From Campylobacter sp. (GTDB taxonomy: Bacteria; Campylobacterota; Campylobacteria; Campylobacterales; Campylobacteraceae), in assembly GCA_024680445.1 (NCBI GenBank), contig JAILCJ010000214.1, positions 1-6,369 of the forward strand: 6,369 bases of DNA, given 5' to 3'. Numbering within the stretch: the first letter of the stretch is position 1; each line of letters starts with the position of its first letter. Shown one piece after another: positions 1-6,359 of the stretch. Both the position numbers and the translations under genes were made by a program. Under the pieces are notes generated by a model. The model was given only the letters and a program-made list of their open reading frames with translations. It was not told the origin of the DNA and searched no databases.

Positions 1-1
1 T

Positions 2-898
2 ATGGCTAAAATATTAAATGCTGATGAAATTACTCAAGTTAATATAAAAAAAGCAGGCGATAAAACATTATTAAATATAGTCGAAGAAATGACAATAGCT
101 TCTCGTATGCGTATGCCTCGTGTTTTTGTAATGCGTAATGAAAATGGTATAAATGCTATGGCAAGTGGAGAAAATTTTGGTCGTGATAATGAACGTATGG
201 CTATTTTTGTAACAAAAGGTGCGATGAAAACATTTAATAGAGATGAAATGCAAGGTGTTATAGGTCATGAATTTTCACATGCTTTTCACGATGATATCGA
301 GCTAAATATTAAATTGATTAGCGTTATTTCTGCACTTACTATGATAAGTACTTTAGGTGCAAAAATAATGAGTAGTTTTAAAGATGTTAAAATTAGACGA
401 AGTAGAAATACCAAATCTTCTAGAATTTCTGCTTTGTTATTTATTTTTTTATTTAGTTTAATATTATTTATTTTAGGTTTTATAGGCACTTTTTTTGCTA
501 GCATTATACAAAGTGCTATTTCTAGACAAAAAGAATTTTTAGCCGATGCGACCTCTGTTAAATATACTCGTAACCCTAATGCGATAAAAAATGCTTTGCA
601 AAAACTTTTAAATATCCAAAGATTTGGTAGGAGTTATAATGATGGAATTTATTATCGTCAAAATCAAGGCATAAACAATAATCACAAAAATTTTACTATA
701 TTTTTTGAGGAAGTACGTTCTTTCATCGGCAGTGATGATGAATTTTTAAATTTAAATTATAATAATTTTGCTATACAAAATTTAAATGCCAAACAATGTT
801 CTCATATGTTTTTTTTACCGGCTTTTTCTAGTATTTTTGCTACGCATCCAAGTTTGGAGAATCGTATAAAAAATTTAAAAGACATGGGTGCTTATTAA
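2..898 (+). CDS. M48-family membrane zinc metalloprotease (HtpX-like), 5' partial
   Basis: This is the C-terminal 298 residues of an integral-membrane M48 metallopeptidase, a family that degrades membrane or envelope proteins with its zinc site on the cytoplasmic side. The zinc motif HEFSH is at residues 89-93 (nt 266-280), and the third ligand is expected to be E178 in SRQKEFLADA (174-183). The family blocks LLNIVEEMTIAS (23-34), NGINAMASG (48-56) and TRNP (189-192) are present, and FATHPSLENRI (279-289) closes the domain. Two hydrophobic segments, about 103-123 and 142-170, lie between the two zinc motifs, as in the family. The Met at nt 2 is probably internal: relatives carry an N-terminal membrane hairpin before this point, and no ribosome binding site is visible. 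An Asn-rich stretch at about 205-262 looks longer than usual. The gene is much more AT-rich than the mac operon. Family assignment is firm; substrate and exact subfamily are unknown. Confidence 0.9.
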   Translation: MAKILNADEITQVNIKKAGDKTLLNIVEEMTIASRMRMPRVFVMRNENGINAMASGENFGRDNERMAIFVTKGAMKTFNRDEMQGVIGHEFSHAFHDDIELNIKLISVISALTMISTLGAKIMSSFKDVKIRRSRNTKSSRISALLFIFLFSLILFILGFIGTFFASIIQSAISRQKEFLADATSVKYTRNPNAIKNALQKLLNIQRFGRSYNDGIYYRQNQGINNNHKNFTIFFEEVRSFIGSDDEFLNLNYNNFAIQNLNAKQCSHMFFLPAFSSIFATHPSLENRIKNLKDMGAY

Positions 899-905
899 TC
901 TTATA

Positions 906-924
906 TATTTTCACTCTGAAAATA
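906..924 (+). terminator. Perfect hairpin after the protease gene, possible terminator
   Basis: An 8-bp perfect inverted repeat, TATTTTCA (906-913) and TGAAAATA (917-924), encloses a 3-nt loop and starts 7 nt after the protease stop codon. Placement fits a transcript end. The stem has a single G-C pair and no real T-tract follows, so efficient intrinsic termination is doubtful. It could instead be a 3'-end stabilising structure. Confidence 0.35.
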
Positions 925-966
925 AGCTCATTTATGCCAATTATCAAAAAAGTCAAAATTTAATTA

Positions 967-1034
967 TCAAATTTGAGCTAATTTAACATTTTATTTAGAT
1001 ATTTTAATTAAGATTAGCGAAATTTTTATAGGGA
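967..1034 (+). promoter_or_regulatory. Presumed macAB operon promoter region and macA ribosome binding site
   Basis: This AT-rich stretch is the only space long enough for a promoter driving the three-gene operon. A possible -10 is TATTTT at 1000-1005, in T-rich sequence with no clear -35, a pattern common for Campylobacter sigma-70 promoters. A 10-bp palindrome, TCAAATTTGA at 967-976, lies just upstream and could be a regulator site, although such AT palindromes also arise by chance. The macA Shine-Dalgarno AGGGA is at 1030-1034, 8 nt before the ATG. The ribosome site is convincing; the promoter and operator are weak inferences. Confidence 0.3.
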
Positions 1035-1042
1035 AAGCGAAA

Positions 1043-2218
1043 ATGAAAAAATATATAATAATTGCAGTTTTGGTTATACTTGGCATTTATGCTTACTCAA
1101 AATTTACAAATAAAAGCGATGAAATAGTTTATATGACGCAGATTGCCAAAAAAGGGACTTTGGCTAAAAAAGTCGAAGCAACCGGTGAAATTTTCGCAAC
1201 CGAGCTTGTAGATGTGGGTGCACAAGTTGGCGGTCAAATCAAAAAACTTTATGTAAAACTTGGTGATAAGGTCAAAAAAGGCGATATGATAGCCGAGATC
1301 GACAGTCAAACAAGGCAAAACGATGTTGATAACAAAAGTGCCCAGCTTGAAATTTACAAAGCAAAACTTGAAAGTGCAAAAGTTGCACTAGATATCGCAA
1401 AAACGCAGTTTGAACGCGAAGATAAGCTGTATAAAAACAACGCAACTTCAAAAAAAGAATACGAAAGCGCAAAAAACGCTTATACAAATGCAAAAACTCA
1501 AATCAAAGAGCTAAACGCTCAATTACATCAAGCCGAAATTCTACTAAGCACCGCCAAAATCGACCTTGGCTATACAAAAATTTTAGCGCCTAGCGACGGC
1601 ACCGTTGTTTCTATACAAGTCGAAGAAGGACAAACGGTAAATGCGAACCAAACTACACCAACTATCGTAAATATCGCCGACCTTAGCAAAGTTAAGCTAA
1701 AAATGCAAATCGCAGAAGGCGATATAACCAAAATCGCCATAGGAACGCCGGTTGAGTATACTATCCTTAGTGAGCCAGATCGCATTTTTAAAACTAAGGT
1801 TGATTTTATAGATCCTGGTCTTACCACGCTTAGCGATGGTTCGTATCAGTCAAAAACGCAAAATTCAAGCACTTCAAGTTCGAGTGCGGTTTATTATTAT
1901 GCTCAAAGCATAGTCGATAATGTAGACGAGATATTGCGTATAGGCATGACGACGCAAAATTCCTTGCTTATCAGCGAAGTAAAAGATAGCATTATCATTT
2001 CAGCATTGGCTATAAAAAAACGCGATGGTAAAAGCTTTGTGCGTGTGCTAAATGCCGATAAAAGCGTAAGCGAAAGAGAAGTTAAAGTCGGTATCAGCGA
2101 TAACTTACAAACTCAAATCATCTCGGGCATAAACGAAGGTGACAAGGTTATCACCTCCGAAAGTTCGTCCAAAGAAATAGCCAAAATGATAGCCAAAGAA
2201 AATCGTGGCCCAAGATAG
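1043..2218 (+). CDS. macA: MacA-type periplasmic adaptor of a MacAB efflux pump
   Basis: This is the membrane-fusion (adaptor) subunit that links the inner-membrane pump MacB to the outer-membrane duct. Its 391 residues begin with MKK and one hydrophobic anchor (about 4-19) without a lipobox, so it should be held in the inner membrane with the rest in the periplasm. The two halves of the lipoyl domain are at about 46-88 (GGQIKKLYVKLGDKVKKGDMIAEID) and 177-221 (ILAPSDGTVVS, then EEGQTVNANQ). They flank a Lys/Gln/Ala-rich coiled-coil hairpin at about 92-172 that should contact the outer-membrane factor. A beta-barrel (about 222-310) and membrane-proximal domain (311-374) follow; AVYYYAQ (282-288) and SEREVKVG (343-350) match equivalent places in E. 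coli MacA from memory. A Ser/Thr-rich loop at 270-281 is unusual. The start is supported by AGGGA 8 nt upstream. macB begins 9 bp downstream. Confidence 0.93.
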   Translation: MKKYIIIAVLVILGIYAYSKFTNKSDEIVYMTQIAKKGTLAKKVEATGEIFATELVDVGAQVGGQIKKLYVKLGDKVKKGDMIAEIDSQTRQNDVDNKSAQLEIYKAKLESAKVALDIAKTQFEREDKLYKNNATSKKEYESAKNAYTNAKTQIKELNAQLHQAEILLSTAKIDLGYTKILAPSDGTVVSIQVEEGQTVNANQTTPTIVNIADLSKVKLKMQIAEGDITKIAIGTPVEYTILSEPDRIFKTKVDFIDPGLTTLSDGSYQSKTQNSSTSSSSAVYYYAQSIVDNVDEILRIGMTTQNSLLISEVKDSIIISALAIKKRDGKSFVRVLNADKSVSEREVKVGISDNLQTQIISGINEGDKVITSESSSKEIAKMIAKENRGPR

Positions 2219-2220
2219 GT
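2217..2220 (+). promoter_or_regulatory. macB ribosome binding site overlapping the macA stop
   Basis: AGGT at 2217-2220 overlaps the macA TAG stop (2216-2218) and sits 7 nt before the macB ATG. It is the only Shine-Dalgarno-like sequence at the right distance. Ribosomes finishing macA end on the initiation site of macB, which favours coupled translation of adaptor and pump. Confidence 0.5.
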
Positions 2221-2227
2221 TTTTAAG

Positions 2228-4156
2228 ATGATAGAGTTAAAAAATATAATTAAAAATTTTAAGCTCGGAGATGGCGAAACACAGGTGCTTCACGGCATAA
2301 ATTTGCATATTCAAAAAGGCGAATTTATAGCTATCATAGGACAAAGCGGTTCGGGCAAATCAACACTTATGAATATCCTTGGTTGCCTAGATAACGCAAG
2401 CGGTGGCGAGTATCTTTTGGAGGGCAAAAATATCACGAAATTTAAAGCGGACGAACTTGCAAAACTAAGGCGAGAAAAATTCGGCTTTATTTTTCAAAGA
2501 TACAACTTGCTTTCAAATTTGAGTGCCGAACAAAATGTCGCATTACCAAGCATTTATGCGGGAGTTTGCAAAAGTGACAGAACCGCAAGGGCACAAAAAA
2601 TTTTAAACGATCTTGGACTTGGCGATAAAACTCAAAGTTTTCCAAACAGACTTAGTGGCGGACAACAGCAAAGAGTCTCGATAGCAAGGGCGTTGATGAA
2701 CGGAGGCGAAATAATACTAGCCGACGAGCCAACTGGTGCCTTAGATAGCAAATCAGGCATTATGGTTATGCAAATTTTGCTTGATTTACACAAGCAAGGG
2801 CACACCATCATCATCGTTACGCATGACCCAAAAATCGCCCAATACGCAAACCGAATCATAGAGATAAAAGACGGCAATATCGTTAGCGACAAAACAAAAT
2901 CAACTCAAATTTACAAAACACAAGAAAAAATAAAAATCCAAAAAAACAAATTTACCCATTTAAAAGATGAATTTATAGAAAGTTTTTCTATGTCGATTTC
3001 ATCTATCGTTTCGCATAAACTCCGCTCTATGCTTACCATGCTTGGCATTATCATAGGCATAGCAGCCGTTATTAGCATGGTTGCCCTAGGTCAGGGTTCG
3101 CAAGAGCGTATCCTTTCAAGTATCCGAAAAATCGGCACAAACACCATAGACATCATGCCCGGCAAAAGTTACGGCGATATGCACTCTGGGCGGGTTAGAA
3201 CCTTGGTTTTAGGCGATGCAGAAATGCTAGCAAAACAGCCATTTTTGGATTCTGTTACGCCAAATACTTCAAGCACAGGCACTTTGACTTATCAAAACAT
3301 TTCAGCAACCGCTTCGCTTCGTGGCGGCGGAGCCAGATCGCTTGACATAAGCGGACTAAAACTTGAAAGTGGCAGGGCATACGACCAAGACGAAGTCAAG
3401 TCCTCTGCTTCTGTTGTAGTCATAGATCAAAATACCAAAAATACGATATTTAACGGCGTTGATCCGCTTGGCAAAACCATTTTATTTAACAAAAAACCAC
3501 TAAGCATTATCGGCGTTCTTAAAAAAGACGAAATGATGGCTATGGATAACGGACAGTTGCGAATTTATGCGCCGTATTCGACAGTTATAAACAAGATCAC
3601 TGGCGAAAGACGCATTAGCTCTATCACCGCCAAGGTAAACGAAAACGCCAACGCCCAAATTGCCGAGCTAACCATAAGCAAACTTTTAGAAACCAAACAC
3701 GGAGATAAGGATTTTTTCACAAGAAATTCTGATAGCATAAAACAAACCATCGAAGAAACCATAGGCACCATGCGACTTCTCATATCCTCTATCGCCCTTA
3801 TTTCTCTTGTAGTTGGCGGCATAGGGGTGATGAATATCATGCTAGTTTCGGTTACTGAACGCACCACGGAAATTGGCATAAAAATGGCTATCGGCGCAAG
3901 ACAAGCAAATATCTTACAGCAGTTTTTGATAGAAGCGATTTTGCTTTGTGTTATCGGCGGAGCCTTTGGGGTCGGACTTTCATACCTGCTTGGCTTTTTT
4001 ATAAACAACTTTATACCTGATTTTTCTATGATTTTTTCAAAACAATCCATAATCGTAGCACTCGTAACCTCCATGGCTATCGGCATCATTTTTGGCTACA
4101 CACCAGCCAGAAATGCAAGTCGCCTTAACCCTATCGACGCACTTTCAAGGGAGTAA
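2228..4156 (+). CDS. macB: MacB-type ABC exporter, fused ATPase and permease
   Basis: This is the inner-membrane engine of the tripartite pump. MacB dimers use ATP in the cytoplasm to drive export of periplasmic substrates (macrolides, lipopeptides, toxins or siderophores in characterised homologues) through MacA and the outer-membrane duct. The N-terminal ATPase is intact: Walker A GQSGSGKST (38-46), Q-loop Q90, signature LSGGQQQR (142-149), Walker B ILADEP (163-168) with catalytic E167, D-loop ALD (171-173) and switch H199. A Lys-rich linker (about 221-247) leads to the first membrane helix (about 267-288, with TMLGIIIGIAAVISM), a periplasmic domain of roughly 225 residues, and three further helices (about 516-540, 563-590, 605-625). 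VGGIGVMNIMLVSVTERT (529-546) is a MacB/FtsX-family hallmark. At 642 residues it is full length (E. coli MacB is about 648). Substrate cannot be read from sequence; drug export should not be assumed. Confidence 0.96.
   Translation: MIELKNIIKNFKLGDGETQVLHGINLHIQKGEFIAIIGQSGSGKSTLMNILGCLDNASGGEYLLEGKNITKFKADELAKLRREKFGFIFQRYNLLSNLSAEQNVALPSIYAGVCKSDRTARAQKILNDLGLGDKTQSFPNRLSGGQQQRVSIARALMNGGEIILADEPTGALDSKSGIMVMQILLDLHKQGHTIIIVTHDPKIAQYANRIIEIKDGNIVSDKTKSTQIYKTQEKIKIQKNKFTHLKDEFIESFSMSISSIVSHKLRSMLTMLGIIIGIAAVISMVALGQGSQERILSSIRKIGTNTIDIMPGKSYGDMHSGRVRTLVLGDAEMLAKQPFLDSVTPNTSSTGTLTYQNISATASLRGGGARSLDISGLKLESGRAYDQDEVKSSASVVVIDQNTKNTIFNGVDPLGKTILFNKKPLSIIGVLKKDEMMAMDNGQLRIYAPYSTVINKITGERRISSITAKVNENANAQIAELTISKLLETKHGDKDFFTRNSDSIKQTIEETIGTMRLLISSIALISLVVGGIGVMNIMLVSVTERTTEIGIKMAIGARQANILQQFLIEAILLCVIGGAFGVGLSYLLGFFINNFIPDFSMIFSKQSIIVALVTSMAIGIIFGYTPARNASRLNPIDALSRE
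4147..4153 (+). promoter_or_regulatory. Ribosome binding site of the outer-membrane factor gene, inside macB
   Basis: AAGGGAG at 4147-4153 is a strong Shine-Dalgarno sequence embedded in the last sense codons of macB, directly before its TAA stop and 5 nt before the next ATG. It fixes the start at 4159 and implies coupling between the pump and duct genes. Confidence 0.75.
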
Positions 4157-4158
4157 AA

Positions 4159-5496
4159 ATGTATAAAATTTTTGGTTTGATACTTGCTATTTTTCTTAGC
4201 GGTTGTGCAGTTTCAAAAGTAGATAGAAATTATGAAAACTTGCTTTTAGACGATAATGTAAGCATAAATTTGGACGAAAAATGGTGGCTTGGATATGGTG
4301 AAAATTATCTAAACGAATTAGTCGATCTTGGACTTAAAAACAACACCGACTTGGCAAAATCAGCCATAAATTTACAAAAAGCTAGGGCAAAAGCAGGGCT
4401 TAGCGAGGCAGATTTATTGCCGGATTTTTCGTTTAAAACCGGTGCAAATACCAACCGCGATACAAGCATGCATAGCGAGTGGAAAAAAGGCTATACGAGC
4501 GGTTTTACTTTAAATTATGAACTTGATTTATGGGCAAAACTAGCCGACGCAAAAGATGCGGCACTTTGGGAGGTAAATGCAAGTGAATTTGATTTGCAAG
4601 CCGTGCGACTTAGCGTTATAAATAGCATAATAGACGGATATTTTAACGCCTTATATCTAAACGAAGCTTACGGACTTTACACGCAAACTCTCGAAATTTA
4701 CGAAGAACTTGGCAAGATAGTTTCAAGCAAGGTTGCAAATGGCAAAGACGAAGAAATTTCGCTAAGGCAAGTCCAAAGTCAAATTTTAAACACCAAAAAT
4801 CGCTTAACAAGCACACAAAATTCTATTCAAACTAACGAACAAATGCTTAGAAATGCGCTAAATGAAAGACCAAATTTTGAGTTTAAATTCAAAAATATTT
4901 TAGATACCAAAACACTCGGAGTTGACCTTGATGTTCCGCTTTACTCACTCTCAAAGCGTCCGGATTTAAATGCAGCCATCGCTAGGATAAAGCAGTCTTT
5001 ATTAAATTTGCAAGTGAGCGAAAAAAGCTTTTATCCAAGCATAAGCATAGGCGCTAGTTTGCAAGGCAATGATGAAAACTGGGACGAGAGTTTTCGCCTA
5101 AGCACACTCGGTGGCACCTTGTCCATAAACTTGCCTTTTCTTAATTATTCGCGTTTAAAAGCAAATTTAAACATAAGCGAAGCAAGTTTTGAAGCGGCTA
5201 AGTTAGAGTATATAAGCACCTTAACAACGGCATTAAATGAAGTTGATATGGCTTACAAAGCCTTGCAAAATGATACAAATTTATATCAAAACTATCTAGG
5301 ACAAATCGAAAATTATGAAAAAATAGCCCAAATTTATAAACTCAAAAACGAAGTTGGCAAGGTAGAATTAAAAGAATATTTACAAGCCAAAAACAACGAA
5401 ATAGACGCAAGGATAAACCTCATCTCTCAAAGATATAAAATGCTAAAAGACGAGATAAAAATTTATCAAGCTATGGCTGGAAAAGCGATAAAATAA
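4159..5496 (+). CDS. TolC/NodT-family outer-membrane efflux lipoprotein
   Basis: This is the outer-membrane duct expected to complete the MacAB pump. The 445-residue product has a lipoprotein signal: a short hydrophobic stretch (about 4-14) and lipobox LSGC with the acylated Cys at 16, so it should be anchored in the outer-membrane inner leaflet. Two repeats of the outer-membrane efflux fold follow. The first contains WWLGYGENYLNELVDLGLKNN (42-62) and the family motif YELDLWAKLADAKDAA (120-135); the second contains SKRPDLNAAIARIKQS (265-280), VSEKSFYPSISIGAS (286-300) and LSINLPFLN (321-329). Long helices such as 135-232 and 335-440 would form the periplasmic tunnel. The start lies 2 bp after the macB stop, with a strong ribosome site. 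E. coli uses an unlinked shared TolC, whereas this operon carries its own duct. Campylobacter drug pumps also use lipoprotein ducts (CmeC), but the neighbours tie this copy to MacAB. No clear terminator follows. Confidence 0.93.
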   Translation: MYKIFGLILAIFLSGCAVSKVDRNYENLLLDDNVSINLDEKWWLGYGENYLNELVDLGLKNNTDLAKSAINLQKARAKAGLSEADLLPDFSFKTGANTNRDTSMHSEWKKGYTSGFTLNYELDLWAKLADAKDAALWEVNASEFDLQAVRLSVINSIIDGYFNALYLNEAYGLYTQTLEIYEELGKIVSSKVANGKDEEISLRQVQSQILNTKNRLTSTQNSIQTNEQMLRNALNERPNFEFKFKNILDTKTLGVDLDVPLYSLSKRPDLNAAIARIKQSLLNLQVSEKSFYPSISIGASLQGNDENWDESFRLSTLGGTLSINLPFLNYSRLKANLNISEASFEAAKLEYISTLTTALNEVDMAYKALQNDTNLYQNYLGQIENYEKIAQIYKLKNEVGKVELKEYLQAKNNEIDARINLISQRYKMLKDEIKIYQAMAGKAIK

Positions 5497-5688
5497 AGCC
5501 TTTAAAAATCAAATCGACTCTCAAAGTCTAGTAGTTTTATATTTTTAATGGCTCAATTTAAGTGGATTTTTAGTTACGCTACTTTACAAGAACCTTTATC
5601 ATTTTTAGTAAAATTTGACAGAGATTTTCCAAGTTAGCCAATCTAAATTAACGCTCTTTTTACTTCGTTTTGTTCGTAACTTTTTAAG

Positions 5689-5715
5689 ACAAAAAAGAAA
5701 ATTCTTTCTTTTTGT
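5689..5715. terminator. AT-rich hairpin between convergent genes, possible bidirectional terminator
   Basis: AAAAAGAAA (5692-5700) pairs perfectly with TTTCTTTTT (5705-5713) across the loop ATTC. Two more pairs (5689-5690 with 5714-5715) form if A5691 is bulged out. Its A-run on one side and T-run on the other suit termination from either direction. The stem has only two G-C pairs and lies about 190 nt past one gene and 200 nt past the other, so function is uncertain. Confidence 0.3.
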
Positions 5716-5733
5716 GCTTTTGAATTTACTTAA

Positions 5734-5828
5734 GCGGTGCTTGGCATAGCCCCTTCTGCTCGTAGCTACAAGTGTAGCGAAGTAGAAAAATACTTTAAAA
5801 TTTTACGAAATTTCTTACATGAAATTCG
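5734..5828. other. GC-rich structured intergenic block, possible ncRNA or repeat element
   Basis: In a very AT-rich spacer, 5734-5766 has 21 G/C of 33 bases. TTCTGCT (5754-5760) pairs with AGTAGAA (5781-5787) with one G-U pair. Inside it GCTAC (5765-5769) pairs with GTAGC (5774-5778) around the loop AAGT, making a two-tier hairpin. A second hairpin follows: CGAAATTTC (5806-5814) with GAAATTCG (5821-5828), one bulged A and loop TTACAT. No known RNA family is recognisable to me. A multicopy intergenic repeat or degraded element would look the same. Confidence 0.3.
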
Positions 5829-5872
5829 AGGGAGTTGCATATATCTATTTTTATTTGGTATAAAAATACTTT
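5786..5872. repeat. Direct repeat AAAAATACTTT, two copies
   Basis: AAAAATACTTT occurs at 5786-5796 and again at 5862-5872, 76 bp apart. Both copies run into similar A/T-rich sequence (AAAATTTTA and GAAAAATTTTTA). The first copy overlaps the foot of the two-tier hairpin. In AT-rich DNA an 11-bp match may be chance, but the shared continuation makes a small duplication plausible. Confidence 0.35.
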
Positions 5873-5912
5873 GAAAAATTTTTAACTTGTTTTGAGTCAT
5901 ATTTATTCAACA

Positions 5913-6359
5913 CTAATTTTTATCTAAATTTTGTAAAATCTGATATTTTTTTATATTTTGCGTATTGTTGATATATTCTATAAATTTTTCACTATTCAGA
6001 GGAATTTTTATTAAATCATTACTAATTATGCAAAAATTGTAATTTGTGCAAAAATTGATTATATAATCCAATATTTTAATATAATCAGATCTAAAATCTA
6101 TCCTAAACGATACGCTTTGAACTTTATCATTTTTGTCTTTATATATTTCTATGCAATTTTCATCTTGCTGTCCATATAAGTCTATGTCGTTTGACCAAGA
6201 TTTATTTGGGTTTAGTATATTAGAAAATATCGCAAAAAAATCTTTTTTAAAATTTACTTTTTCCCAAAAAATACCATCGTCAAAATCATTTTTATCAAAT
6301 TTAGATACATCGATATGTTTATCGGGTAAAATAAAAAATCTAATTTGCCAAAGTGCCAT
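5913..6359 (-). CDS. Small soluble protein of unknown function, possible immunity-type protein
   Basis: This is a 148-residue cytoplasmic-looking protein without signal peptide or membrane segment. It is acidic/lysine-rich and heavy in Asn, Ile and Phe. Visible landmarks are MALWQIRFFILPDK at the N-terminus, FW at 31-32, KSWSNDIDLYGQQDENCIEI (53-72) and SFRIDFRSDY (84-93), then a helical tail. From memory, the pattern of an N-terminal beta strand, KSWS, YGxxDxNCxEI and RIDFRSDY occurs in small proteins found beside polymorphic toxins. I regard immunity as a hypothesis, not an assignment. The start is secure: two in-frame stop codons lie directly upstream, and GGA sits 7 nt before the ATG. The gene is very AT-rich and converges on the mac operon with a 416-bp spacer. 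Its own upstream partner, where a toxin would be expected, is beyond the right edge. Confidence 0.75.
   Translation of the reverse strand: MALWQIRFFILPDKHIDVSKFDKNDFDDGIFWEKVNFKKDFFAIFSNILNPNKSWSNDIDLYGQQDENCIEIYKDKNDKVQSVSFRIDFRSDYIKILDYIINFCTNYNFCIISNDLIKIPLNSEKFIEYINNTQNIKKYQILQNLDKN

Larger units (their letters stand above)
5497..5912. other. Gene-free intergenic region between convergent genes
   Basis: I find no credible coding sequence in these 416 bases on either strand; reading frames are short and stop-rich. A weak stem GACT/AGTC (5516-5519 with 5525-5528) followed by a T-rich run to 5546 is the nearest candidate for an operon terminator, but 4 bp is too little to call. Further right are an AT hairpin (5689-5715), a GC-rich structured block (5734-5787), a hairpin at 5806-5828 and an 11-bp direct repeat. 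The number of inverted repeats in a short space suggests a relic element, a structured RNA or termination signals rather than random spacer. Confidence 0.6.

Noticed and set aside
2..4. ATG at the left edge as the true start of the protease gene
   Set aside because: The frame is open to the edge, no ribosome site can be seen, and family members have an N-terminal membrane hairpin before this region, so the Met is more likely internal.
3565..4089. 174-residue open frame on the minus strand
   Set aside because: It lies wholly antisense to the conserved C-terminal half of macB, and its Met/Ile/Ser-rich translation is what the reverse of macB codons gives. No ribosome site or independent motif.
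5643..5729. Open frame of 28 codons plus stop on the minus strand with a Lys/Arg-rich translation
   Set aside because: No ATG, GTG or TTG start with a ribosome site; it overlaps the AT hairpin and is better explained as spacer or a relic.
5874..5883. AAAAATTTTT palindrome as terminator of the minus-strand gene
   Set aside because: All A/T with no loop; such palindromes are expected by chance in this composition and would not form a stable terminator stem.
5497..5912. tRNA or known riboswitch in the gene-free spacer
   Set aside because: No cloverleaf, T-loop GTTCRA arm or recognisable aptamer core could be assembled; the hairpins do not fit any family I know.
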